Below, piece by piece: positions 6,601-13,106 of a stretch of 14,444 nucleotides of DNA. This DNA comes from Methanobacteriota archaeon (GTDB lineage Archaea > Thermoplasmatota > E2 > DHVEG-1). Numbering within the stretch: the stretch's first letter is position 1; each line of letters opens with the position of its first letter. The DNA lies in contig JAPKYG010000121.1 of assembly GCA_026394435.1 (NCBI GenBank), positions 1 to 14,444 on the forward strand, written 5' to 3'. A program made the translations under genes and the position numbers. Under the pieces are notes generated by a model. It was not told where the DNA came from. It was given only the letters and a program-made list of their open reading frames with translations, and did not search any database.

Positions 6601-9491
6601 ATCTCACTGCCTATTGCTTGTTTTGATGTTATCCCAAGTAACTCCTCTGCTTTCTTATTTAATGTCGTTATTATTTGATCTTTATTCACAATAATAACAG
6701 AAGAAGGAACCGAGTTTTTCATACTCTCAAACTGGAGATTTAGATGATCTCTTTCTGCTTCGAGTTGAGTAACCTTCTGAGCTTGTTCATTTAATTCTTG
6801 ATGACTCTTCTCTGCTTGTTGTTGAAGCTCCGCTATTTTTTCTTGTTTGCTATTCAGGTCAATTGTTGCTATTTCTAGATCCTTCCATCGTCCCTCTAAT
6901 TCGGTTTGCATACGATGCAGTTCATTATCTTTTTGTTCGATCTCTTGTCTGTTTAATTTCAACTCGTCATTTTTTCTCACGAGCTCGGTTTCCGTTTCTG
7001 CGACAAGACGCTGTTGCTCTTCAAGTGTATCTCTTAACTGTTCCGCACGTAGGGTTTTTTCCAGAAGACCGGTTTGATTCTCGGTAAGTTGTCTTCTGAT
7101 ATCGTCAATGATATGGTTTCTTGAGACAACGTCAGCTTGCAAAGAATCAACTCTTCCTTGTCTCTCCTCAAGTTCTCGCATGCGAGTTCTCAGTTCATTA
7201 TCCCGTATTGCTAAATCTGTTTGGAGTGTTTCTGCTATCCGTGTTTTTTCCACCAGAAGCATTTGGCGCTCTGTGAGCTGCTTTTCCAGGTCCTCAAGGA
7301 GTTTACTTCGTGTCGCTACCTCCCTGTTGAGGGTTTCTAGCTTTTCCCCGAACTCCTCTCTGTTCGTTGCTAATTCTTTTGTTCTGTTATCACGCTCAGC
7401 CTGAGCATTCATCAGTAACTGTTCTTGCTGTTCAAGTTTTAACCCCAGTTCTTTTAGTTGTTCACGGTCATCCCGAAGTTCAATATTTGTTAAAACGAAA
7501 TCAATCCATTTTTTCTCAGAATCCATCCTTATCTTATTCAACTCGCCGTCTTTCTCTTTTAACTCTCGTCTGCTTACCAGAAGATGTGTGTTTTTTTCAT
7601 TTACGTCCTGTAAGGTTTTTTCAAGGTTTCTCTCCAGTTGATTAATGTATTCTTTTTTCTGGTTTAATTCAGTGTTTCTGGATTCTAAATCTTTTAGTCG
7701 CTCGCTTAGTTCTGTTTTTATATGAGTAATTTCACGTTCTTTCTTATCTACCTGGATTTGGCTGAGGGTTAGTTCTTCCTCTCGTGTTCCTTTCTCTTTT
7801 TGTTTCTGTTCTAGTTCTCCTTGCAGGTGTTCAGCCAACTGTGTCTTTTCCACAAGGGTTGTTTGATGTGCTGTAAGTTGTTCTTCCATGTCTTCGATGA
7901 TTCGGCTTCGTGAGTCGATTTCTCCTCGTACTATATCGAGTTCTGCACGTATCTCTTGAAGTTGTAATCCCAGTGTTTGGAGCTCGTTGTCCTTCTGATT
8001 TAAATCCTGTTGTTTTTGTTCTAGTTTATCTTGTGTTTCTCGCAGGAGCTGTCTACTCCGCCCGAGCTCTTCCTGCAGTTGTTCTGTGATAGTGCTGTGT
8101 TCAACAATTATTGTCTGATTCTCGGTTAATTGCTTCCTGATATTCTCAATGATTCTGTTTCTCGTCTCAACTTCAAGATGAAGTCCTTCAAGTTCTTCTT
8201 GTTTTTCCTGCGAATTTTGTTTTTGTGCGGTTATCTCTGCATTTCTTTCTTTGAGATTATCCTCTAATGTCTCAACCAGTTGAGTCTTTTCCATCAGAGA
8301 TATTTGTCGTTCTTCAAGTTGTTCCTCGATTGTTTCAATAATCTTACTTCGTGACAAAATTTCTCTTCGTAGCTCATCCATCTCATCCTTTGTATCTTGT
8401 AGTTCTTTTCCTGAGATTTTGAGCTCTTCGTTTCTCGTCTCTAACCCTTGCTGAACCTTTCCAAGAAGACGATTGTTCTGCTCCAGTTCTCTGCTCAACT
8501 GTTCGGTAAAATGATTATTCTCTACGATCCATGTGTGCTTCTCTGTTAACTCCTTTTGTATATCCTGGATAATCCTGTCTCTCTCTTCGATCTCCTCTTG
8601 CAATGTTCTTGATTCTCCTTGTTTCTCCTCAAATTCTTTCTTTATTACTCTGAGTTCCTGACCACGTGATTCCAATTCTGTTTGCAATTGTTTAACCATT
8701 TGTATTTTTTCCACAAGTTGTGTTTGTCGATCTAATATTTGGTGCTCCATGTCGTCAAGAAGTCTACTTCTGATTTCAACTTCGCTTCGTAATGACTCCA
8801 CTTCATCCTTTGCATTCGCGAGTTCTTCTTCCGTTCTTCCCACATCATCGTCCCTTACACGGAGTTCCTGTCCTCGTTTCTCCTCCAGTTCAATCATATT
8901 TCTACGGAGTTGTTCATTGATCTTGTGAAGTTCTTTTCTCTGGAGATCATTTTGTACGGAGTCTAACTCTGATTCAATACGGTTGTTCGCCTCCCGTCGT
9001 TCCATGATGATTTTATCAAGTTCAGCTCGGGATTCCGCTAGTGGTATCCTCTGTTGTCTTGCTTGAGGTTGATCTTCTTCAGTTCTTCTGGTCTCATTTC
9101 GTGGTACGATTTTTCGCACAATTCCTATCTCACCAACGATTTCTCCTTGTTTGATGAAAGGTTTTGTATCAATCTCTAGAGATATAAAACCCCCCTCGCG
9201 CGTCTTTACATCTACCGTGAAAACAGGTTTTTCTTTTCCTACTAAGCGAGAAACGTTTCGATACAGAATTTTTTTACGTGATTCTTCGGTGAGTAACCCA
9301 GCGTCTTCCAATGCAACTCCAAGCAACTCCTCTTTCAGGAATCCTACCCTCTGACAGAACGCGTCGCTGACGTCGATGATCTCCCCTTTCTTGTTGGTAA
9401 TAAAATGAAGAGCACTCATATTAAACGAAAACCCATCATTCGTCCGTTTTTCTCTCCCAAAACCGTTATTTGTGTACGTCTCATCGGTCAT
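3684..9491 (-). CDS. Giant three-PAS coiled-coil protein (1935 residues)
   Basis: Very large, highly charged E/K/Q/L-rich protein, predicted cytoplasmic, with no membrane segment. PAS1 covers about residues 24-128 (ITNKKGEIIDVSDAFCQRVG). A coiled coil of roughly 790 residues follows (130-920). PAS2 is about 921-1035 (SVIIVNKDQIITTLNKKAEE). A second coil of about 650 residues follows (1036-1690). PAS3 is about 1691-1810 (SVITVNNDNIITTWNKKAEE), then a tail to 1935. PAS2 and PAS3 are close paralogues, each ending in LLVIDDVT or MLVIDDVT followed by GIQA. The coils contain at least nine copies of a motif around RSRIIEDMEEQLTxxQTxLVEKTQ. No Walker A, kinase, HAMP, cyclase or chemoreceptor tip is visible, so it is not an SMC/Rad50 ATPase or histidine kinase. 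Helices of this length could span 100 nm or more if straight. A scaffold or polar-organiser role beside the archaellins is inference. The ATG at 9491 is supported by GGGGTGAGGGG upstream. Confidence 0.9.
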   Translation of the reverse strand: MTDETYTNNGFGREKRTNDGFSFNMSALHFITNKKGEIIDVSDAFCQRVGFLKEELLGVALEDAGLLTEESRKKILYRNVSRLVGKEKPVFTVDVKTREGGFISLEIDTKPFIKQGEIVGEIGIVRKIVPRNETRRTEEDQPQARQQRIPLAESRAELDKIIMERREANNRIESELDSVQNDLQRKELHKINEQLRRNMIELEEKRGQELRVRDDDVGRTEEELANAKDEVESLRSEVEIRSRLLDDMEHQILDRQTQLVEKIQMVKQLQTELESRGQELRVIKKEFEEKQGESRTLQEEIEERDRIIQDIQKELTEKHTWIVENNHFTEQLSRELEQNNRLLGKVQQGLETRNEELKISGKELQDTKDEMDELRREILSRSKIIETIEEQLEERQISLMEKTQLVETLEDNLKERNAEITAQKQNSQEKQEELEGLHLEVETRNRIIENIRKQLTENQTIIVEHSTITEQLQEELGRSRQLLRETQDKLEQKQQDLNQKDNELQTLGLQLQEIRAELDIVRGEIDSRSRIIEDMEEQLTAHQTTLVEKTQLAEHLQGELEQKQKEKGTREEELTLSQIQVDKKEREITHIKTELSERLKDLESRNTELNQKKEYINQLERNLEKTLQDVNEKNTHLLVSRRELKEKDGELNKIRMDSEKKWIDFVLTNIELRDDREQLKELGLKLEQQEQLLMNAQAERDNRTKELATNREEFGEKLETLNREVATRSKLLEDLEKQLTERQMLLVEKTRIAETLQTDLAIRDNELRTRMRELEERQGRVDSLQADVVSRNHIIDDIRRQLTENQTGLLEKTLRAEQLRDTLEEQQRLVAETETELVRKNDELKLNRQEIEQKDNELHRMQTELEGRWKDLEIATIDLNSKQEKIAELQQQAEKSHQELNEQAQKVTQLEAERDHLNLQFESMKNSVPSSVIIVNKDQIITTLNKKAEELLGITSKQAIGSEISDFSQIGDQEFTKAINIGEQTKKSVTLRSVPMRAREGKNVLTNISEIPFLDGKGEFQGALLVIDDVTTIMGIQAELERKQEDLQMLGQKFQQTYKQLNVVDTEMKVTESELKKKQEEIEQKEQALDSLKQDLDTRQQELKVRIEELEKATRELQERTVEIDQVKRDLKERLDQLDEKGLTICQLKDELENQQTRFTSVVNELETVKQEGDTKTSELEILRENLRNKHTDLDQVEIRLSEKEKECTLKTRELAATIEELKKSQDRIDEQQGESKKLHHRMKISEDEFTAKENEMRKISEELEKKQQEWRSLNKQLEDQEIQSSQFHIKLEGSEREIKKKNDELQQMKEQMKDRHHEILRLTHELEQKDSELNRMQTELEEKGKDLEITAIDLNSKQEKILQLQNELERNRQELESIHRNVDLRSAEITSHKREIEELTKEVKASKAAISWLKTELEEKQGELRLKGEDVEAKHLEVKDLRKQLTDGKIDLMEKSQVIDRLQNEVEKSKNEEALKERICQELQKQFNEKQAELKLKDEELHTRERTIQQLQLDFQILNKDRTINEEDIQAIQVKLDGKEHEISMLREEIKKKTKEFQEIQVKFEEEQKSSKKIEFETTIEELAQKLQELPQIKNELEQKQYQIEMLNAEVETRNKLIEEMKRQLTEKQTLLIERLQDTERLQAELTEQHQELPRKNEALIRLTEEVTRLHQELEKKTTELNHIQTERDNLHFVFDHMENSIPSSVITVNNDNIITTWNKKAEELFGVPSTTAVGMNISQVDLMGRERVREGFEQCKKKKEPVTVHSVSLKGDSENRILTNVSQIPLIDNTGESKGMMLVIDDVTDFVGIQADLQIKQQEMTDLTKRFQDMYTSLKVTTINKESATKMLESQSDGKDSPLCILKDDQLIIQGEKKSLAGDIDHIIGRREEHAGQLHEEITWKKELRICNEIEKCLDHASEDHLKTKKLKDEESK
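4548..4661 (-). repeat. Ninth copy of the coiled-coil repeat, before PAS3
   Basis: Residues 1611-1648 (EVETRNKLIEEMKRQLTEKQ, then TLLIERLQDTERLQAELT) match the repeat of the first coil well. This copy lies about 45 residues before PAS3, whereas the nearest copy before PAS2 ends about 95 residues away. Confidence 0.65.
5088..5201 (-). repeat. Degenerate eighth copy of the coiled-coil repeat
   Basis: Residues 1431-1468 (DVEAKHLEVKDLRKQLTDGK, then IDLMEKSQVIDRLQNEVE) keep the RKQLT and LMEK cores but have lost the leading R-[SN]-R-I-I part. Confidence 0.5.
5361..5513 (-). repeat. Second repeat type of the giant gene, copy near PAS3 side
   Basis: Residues 1327-1377 (LEQKDSELNRMQTELEEKGK, DLEITAIDLNSKQEKI) are nearly identical to residues 851-901 encoded at 6789-6941. 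The bases are similar as well, which suggests a fairly recent internal duplication. A diverged third copy is at residues 644-694 (7410-7562). Confidence 0.7.
6789..6941 (-). repeat. Second repeat type of the giant gene, copy before PAS2
   Basis: Residues 851-901 (IEQKDNELHRMQTELEGRWK, DLEIATIDLNSKQEKI). It is offset from the copy at residue 1327 by 476 residues, again a multiple of seven. Confidence 0.7.
7020..8783 (-). repeat. Seven copies of a 38-residue coiled-coil repeat, A/B pairs
   Basis: Within the first coil of the giant protein a motif of the form E[VI]xxR[SN][RK][IL][IL]xxxxxQLTExQTxLVEKTQxxExL recurs at residues 237, 300, 377, 440, 524, 724 and 787. Spacings are 63, 77, 63, 84, 200 and 63 residues; all but 200 are multiples of seven and keep the coil register. 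Type A copies (237, 377, 524, 724) read RS[RK], type B copies (300, 440, 787) read R[DN][RH]IIxxI. Further copies occur at residues 1431 (5088-5201) and 1611 (4548-4661). Confidence 0.75.
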
Positions 9492-9496
9492 AATTA

Positions 9497-9507
9497 CCCC
9501 TCACCCC
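9497..9507 (-). promoter_or_regulatory. Ribosome binding site of the giant PAS gene
   Basis: Minus-strand GGGGTGAGGGG, containing GGTGA about 9 nt before the ATG at 9491. It supports that start. Confidence 0.6.
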
Positions 9508-9542
9508 ATGCATACAAACCGCTGTTAGAGTAATTGATGAAG

Positions 9543-9552
9543 CTAATATACA
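9543..9552 (-). promoter_or_regulatory. Possible TATA box of the giant PAS gene
   Basis: Minus-strand TGTATATTAG predicts a transcript start near 9524 and a leader of about 33 nt. The 131-bp gap after the PRC-barrel gene contains this AT-rich element and no clear T-run on the minus strand, so read-through from upstream is also possible. Confidence 0.35.
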
Positions 9553-9622
9553 TTATCATCCTATTAATCTTTTTTAATTTTTATCTATTCGCAATCCGAG
9601 AGAATATTTTTTAGTGGCTTCC

Positions 9623-10789
9623 CTAGAACTCATTCTTGTTTAGTAATTTCTCAACGGCGATCTTCAATTCGTTGTATCCTTCCTGAAGTTTCTCGTAATG
9701 ACCTTTCAGTTCAAAGTATTTCCCTTTATAGGGATCTTCTCTGGTGAAGTCTGACGAAATATTTTCTTTTGTCGGACTTTCTATAGCGTGATGCTGTTCT
9801 CGGTGTTCTTCTTTTTCAATCGTAGATGCGATACTCGTACTGAGCAGTCCAAAGGATGTGCGTTGTAACCGGTCAAGAAGTTCTTTACATTTCTTGATGT
9901 TAACATCCACGATGTTGACTTTTCTTCGATGATCCATGACGATCTCAGAAAACTGTCTCCTATCAATATCTTTTATCAGTCGTTTCTCTGTTAAATCCAT
10001 GAGCGTCTCTTTAAGGCTGAGCCGTTCTTTTTCTAAAATCTTCAAACGATTGTTCACGAGTTCACGAAGCGCGACTGCTTCTTCGATATAGTTTGTAATC
10101 TTATCGTCATGCTTAACAAAAATACTGTACAGTTCCTCAGTTGAGACCGTGTTATCCTTAATAAGCCAAATAAGCTCAGGGGTTATCCTATCCTTGAACT
10201 CGAGTTTTTCGATTGTCTTCATTCCTTTCATATACCAGCTGGGGACGAAGATCAGCCCGTTTTTATCCTCATCAAACTGGTCTAGGGGGAAACTCAGGAT
10301 TGTCTCTGATTTACTGTCTTTGATTTTATAGCCAATCAAGTTTTTATCTGCGTCGACCACCGCGTCAAACACGGTTCCTATTTTTTCTCCGGTATCCTCG
10401 AGGTAAACCTGTTTTCCTTTCATGTCATTCTGAGTAAATGCTTTTCGTTTTACTGCTGGCCACTCGTGTTCTATCGCTGTTTCCGTGTTTAGGATGCCTT
10501 CTTTTATTGCATTATCCTTGGTAATTATTTCTTCTAAAAACACGTCAATGTTTTCATGTTGTTGTATCGTGTTCTCCTTATCGGGAGTTACGCTCAGGGG
10601 GGAGACGATTTTTTCTGCACCTTGCGCACTTCCAGTATTTTCACAGGTACCGTGCTTACGTTCTTTTTTCGTTTTGTGATCAAACCCGCTAAGAACCTTC
10701 CTTTTGATTTTTGGAGCAGAATCTGACGTGATCGTTTGGTTTGTTAGAACATTGACATTTTCTGTTTCTTTCTTTTTGAAAAAAGACAT
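9623..10789 (-). CDS. PRC-barrel domain protein with coiled coils
   Basis: Predicted 388-residue cytoplasmic protein. Residues 1-115 are charged and probably disordered. Residues about 120-200 match a PRC-barrel: MKGKQVYLEDTGEKIGTVFD, then DKNLIGYKIKD and FVPSWYMKG. Residues about 228-312 are helical and coiled-coil-like. After a low-complexity linker, residues about 358-384 form a final short helix. In archaea PRC-barrel proteins include small cell-division factors (CdpB type) that bind SepF and each other; this protein is much longer and a division role is not shown. The ATG at 10789 is 20 bp after the signal peptidase stop, with GAGAGGG about 9 nt before it, so the two genes are probably one operon. 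An upstream ATG-TGC-TAG in the same frame cannot be its start. A role in organising envelope or membrane processes is inference. Confidence 0.8.
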   Translation of the reverse strand: MSFFKKKETENVNVLTNQTITSDSAPKIKRKVLSGFDHKTKKERKHGTCENTGSAQGAEKIVSPLSVTPDKENTIQQHENIDVFLEEIITKDNAIKEGILNTETAIEHEWPAVKRKAFTQNDMKGKQVYLEDTGEKIGTVFDAVVDADKNLIGYKIKDSKSETILSFPLDQFDEDKNGLIFVPSWYMKGMKTIEKLEFKDRITPELIWLIKDNTVSTEELYSIFVKHDDKITNYIEEAVALRELVNNRLKILEKERLSLKETLMDLTEKRLIKDIDRRQFSEIVMDHRRKVNIVDVNIKKCKELLDRLQRTSFGLLSTSIASTIEKEEHREQHHAIESPTKENISSDFTREDPYKGKYFELKGHYEKLQEGYNELKIAVEKLLNKNEF

Positions 10790-10809
10790 CTAGCACATCC
10801 CTCTCGCCT

Positions 10810-12510
10810 TCACAGGTCGCATCTACCCTCCAGTACCAGTAATGGGTCTTTTTGTTCTTTAACATTTCGGAGTTTATGAGTGAAATACCATGAGAGGCAG
10901 GACAAGGGGACAAGGAAAAAAGCGAGTGCAAGCAGATAAATCCCTATTGCTCCTATACCAAGACCAAGTGATTCCATAAGAGGCCTACCTCGTATCATCA
11001 CAAGATAGTTTGTTTTTATTGAGATAAAGATGATGGAAATAATCATTGCAGCCACAGATGCTACAACGATTTTTCTTCGCAGCCTGCAGTTCACTGCATA
11101 AGCGACGAGGCCTGCTAGGAGGGATGCGATCACCATAGCAAGAATCTCACTGTTCAGGAAAAACAACAGCGGCACCACAAGAACAGATCCTACGATCACT
11201 GGTTTGACCTCAAGGGTTGCAAGGTTCATACCACTAAGCCATCCGAACCGTTCTACAAACCCTCGCTTTGTCCGTGTTGCAAACGAACTCATACGCTGTC
11301 CGATTCCTTTTTTCATGTACACTTTGGGCGCATAATGCCAGCAGAGATTGATCTCCATCAGTCTGTAATTATTTCCGATGCATGCGCACATCAGGATGAG
11401 CGTGATGGTGAGGGCTGTTAAGATACAGGCTGAGAGAATATCAAGGATATAGACCGAGCCTTCTGCGTTCCAGAGGCAGAGCTCTTTCATGAGATTGTCA
11501 GGGAACATGAACCAGATAGGGGATGAATAAATCATGATTTCTCCAGCAAACGTTCCGTTCATTGTTCCGTTAGGTGCGGTTACTGTCACATTCATTTCTT
11601 TAACCTTCCCCATCTCAATAGTAAATACATCACGATTGACAAACGAGGCTAACTCCCCTTTACCAAACAAAACACCCTTGACCGGCAGGATACTAGGGTT
11701 CGTCACCGGCAACGGCCGAGGAAAGCTGGTTTGCCCTGGTTTTAATGACCCTAGTTCAAACCCGCTTTTTTCTGGGAATTCACCGACCCCTACTGTTGCT
11801 GAGACGGAGTCAAAGGCGAAGAGATGGATCACGATGAAAAAGATGACAAAGATACTGAGGAAAAAAATAAAAGAGTTTTTTATACTGAGGGATTGAGAGC
11901 TAAAGATATTCAGCCGTATTTTTTCTCTGGTGGTTTTCGCTCTTTCAGGAAGAATGAAGAGTGAGGTGACGAGGAGCACAACGGAGATAATAAGTGGAGT
12001 AAAAATTCCTATAGATGTAACAGTTCCTTTTGCGGCTGAGGGTTGTGAAAGGAGTTTGAATGCTTCGTTAATCCAGATGCCGACCAGGCCGACAAACGGG
12101 ATTTTCAAGGGTAGATCGCCGATGGAAAGTGTTTTTCCGATGAAGTTTTTCTCGATGATGTATGGCTCTGGGATATGAGGACCTGCTTGGTCTGTGTAGT
12201 TGTTTCCGTCTCCTTTTGTGACAAGTGCTGGTTTGCCCCACTCTGTCCGTATTTCGACGACACGATGGACCACGAGTTTTTGATCAGGCCAGCTCAGCCA
12301 GCTTTTAAAAACGACAACGTCCCCTACTTTCACATCCTCGATTCGTATCGGGGTCCATGCGACCAGGTCTCCTTGCATGAGAGATGGGTTCATTGAATCT
12401 GAGGTGACAATATCTATAGGGAAAAATGTCCCCGTAAAGATGGAGAGAAACCTTGTTACAATAAGCAGTAATACCGCTGCGAAGAGCAGATTTCCAATGA
12501 GCGATTTCAT
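10810..12510 (-). CDS. Signal peptidase I with fused ectodomain and multi-spanning C-terminus
   Basis: Membrane serine protease that removes Sec/Tat signal peptides on the outer face. TM1 is residues about 5-26. The catalytic Ser is in SDSM (S39), followed by NPSLMQGDLV. VVHRVVEI supplies His82 in place of the bacterial Lys, as in archaeal and ER enzymes, and TKGDGNNYTD supplies the Asp (D101 or D107). This core ends near residue 150. The protein is 566 residues, far longer than usual archaeal enzymes of about 150-200. The extension has TM segments near 165-187 and 211-235, an outer beta-rich region at about 236-335 (KPGQTSFPRPLPVTNPSILP), and further TM segments near 354-378, 436-474, 480-498 and 512-540. 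The ATG at 12510 lacks a nearby ribosome binding site: AAGGAGGGG lies 25 nt or so away. It heads a probable operon with the PRC-barrel gene. The protease call is secure; the role of the extension is unknown. Confidence 0.88.
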   Translation of the reverse strand: MKSLIGNLLFAAVLLLIVTRFLSIFTGTFFPIDIVTSDSMNPSLMQGDLVAWTPIRIEDVKVGDVVVFKSWLSWPDQKLVVHRVVEIRTEWGKPALVTKGDGNNYTDQAGPHIPEPYIIEKNFIGKTLSIGDLPLKIPFVGLVGIWINEAFKLLSQPSAAKGTVTSIGIFTPLIISVVLLVTSLFILPERAKTTREKIRLNIFSSQSLSIKNSFIFFLSIFVIFFIVIHLFAFDSVSATVGVGEFPEKSGFELGSLKPGQTSFPRPLPVTNPSILPVKGVLFGKGELASFVNRDVFTIEMGKVKEMNVTVTAPNGTMNGTFAGEIMIYSSPIWFMFPDNLMKELCLWNAEGSVYILDILSACILTALTITLILMCACIGNNYRLMEINLCWHYAPKVYMKKGIGQRMSSFATRTKRGFVERFGWLSGMNLATLEVKPVIVGSVLVVPLLFFLNSEILAMVIASLLAGLVAYAVNCRLRRKIVVASVAAMIISIIFISIKTNYLVMIRGRPLMESLGLGIGAIGIYLLALAFFLVPLSCLSWYFTHKLRNVKEQKDPLLVLEGRCDL

Positions 12511-12534
12511 TGTTATTGTTGTTTTAATCAGTGT

Positions 12535-12543
12535 CCCCTCCTT
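12535..12543 (-). promoter_or_regulatory. Strong ribosome binding site misplaced from the signal peptidase ATG
   Basis: Minus-strand AAGGAGGGG is an excellent site but lies about 25 nt before the ATG at 12510. The only in-frame near-cognate codons at normal spacing are CTG (12529-12531) and ATT (12526-12528), which would add seven or eight residues. Confidence 0.45.
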
Positions 12544-12610
12544 GCACTCATAATGTCTTCTTCTTAGTAAAATCTAGATTAAAAGTTATGCTACTTTTTA
12601 CTTTTCCCAT

Positions 12611-12621
12611 CTTTTATAATC
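12611..12621 (-). promoter_or_regulatory. Possible TATA box for the signal peptidase operon
   Basis: Minus-strand GATTATAAAAG is TATA-like and about 100 nt upstream of the ATG. The divergent gap is AT-rich and holds other candidates, so assignment is weak. Confidence 0.3.
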
Positions 12622-12668
12622 ACGCATCCCTCTTTTTCCCAGTTGTCAATCCCAGAACAGCAATTTAC

Positions 12669-12679
12669 CATATATATTT
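12669..12679 (+). promoter_or_regulatory. TATA box in the divergent gap
   Basis: CATATATATTT is a strong TATA-like element. On the plus strand it predicts a start near 12702, about 40 nt before the small open frame at 12742. Being nearly symmetric, it could also act leftward for the signal peptidase. Confidence 0.4.
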
Positions 12680-12741
12680 TTCGTGATTAGGTGATATAAT
12701 TATACCCACTAAAAAATCCATAAACAACCCCCGTAATCACC

Positions 12742-13008
12742 ATGTTGCATGTGCACCTCCGAAAAAAATCCTTGCTACCGTGCGACGGTTCATCAGTGAA
12801 AAAGATTATTAATTTCAAAGAAATACAGTATGTCGGATGGGTAATCGTGATGAGCGGGTATGTGGATGCTCGTGAAATATCAACAGCTCCGAGAGGACGA
12901 TATATTGAGAGACCGTACAAACAAACGCATCGGAAGTTCTCCTCTATTTATTGGGGATTATTACTTGTGTTTCTCGTGTATCTTGTCATCTGTTGTTTTC
13001 TAGGGTAA
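12742..13008 (+). CDS. Possible small C-terminally anchored membrane protein
   Basis: An 88-codon open frame in a 0.6-kb gap otherwise free of genes. The C-terminus is a clear hydrophobic helix (YWGLLLVFLVYLVICCFLG) preceded by a basic stretch (GRYIERPYKQTHRK), as in tail-anchored proteins. The N-terminal third shows no family features. The real start may be the ATG at 12850 (52 residues, MSGYVDAREISTAPRGRY), since no ribosome binding site precedes 12742. A TATA element upstream and a T-rich stretch just after the stop support a transcript. I recognise no family. It could still be a non-coding gap. Confidence 0.4.
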   Translation: MLHVHLRKKSLLPCDGSSVKKIINFKEIQYVGWVIVMSGYVDAREISTAPRGRYIERPYKQTHRKFSSIYWGLLLVFLVYLVICCFLG

Positions 13009-13028
13009 TTATCTAATGACAATAGGAT

Positions 13029-13046
13029 ATTTTTCTCCTTTTTCTT
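13029..13046 (+). terminator. T-rich terminator after the small gene
   Basis: Pyrimidine stretch TATTTTTCTCCTTTTTCTT about 20 nt after the stop at 13008, the form of an archaeal intrinsic terminator. Confidence 0.4.
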
Positions 13047-13071
13047 AGAGATAATATGTTCTCTGCGAAGG

Positions 13072-13081
13072 TTTTATAAAA
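13072..13081 (+). promoter_or_regulatory. TATA box of the M50 protease gene
   Basis: TTTTATAAAA centred about 30 nt before the ATG at 13107, implying a leaderless or very short-leader transcript. Confidence 0.55.
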
Positions 13082-13106
13082 CTACTGCAGTATCGGGGCA
13101 GGTATT

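Noticed and set aside
4548..8783. Regular repeats as a CRISPR array or tandem DNA repeat
   Set aside because: The copies are diverged at base level, irregularly spaced and fully inside one long reading frame; they are protein repeats.
4617..9354. Many rightward open frames of 60-144 codons within the giant gene
   Set aside because: They are antisense shadows: their L/F/S-rich composition is the complement of K/E/Q-rich coiled-coil codons, and they lack start signals.
3684..9491. Giant protein as an SMC/Rad50-like ATPase or a histidine kinase
   Set aside because: No Walker A or B, signature motif, zinc hook, H-box or ATP-binding N/G boxes are visible; only PAS domains and coils are seen.
12687..12920. 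Leftward 77-codon open frame in the divergent gap
   Set aside because: It has no domain, membrane helix or ribosome binding site and conflicts with the better-supported rightward small frame.
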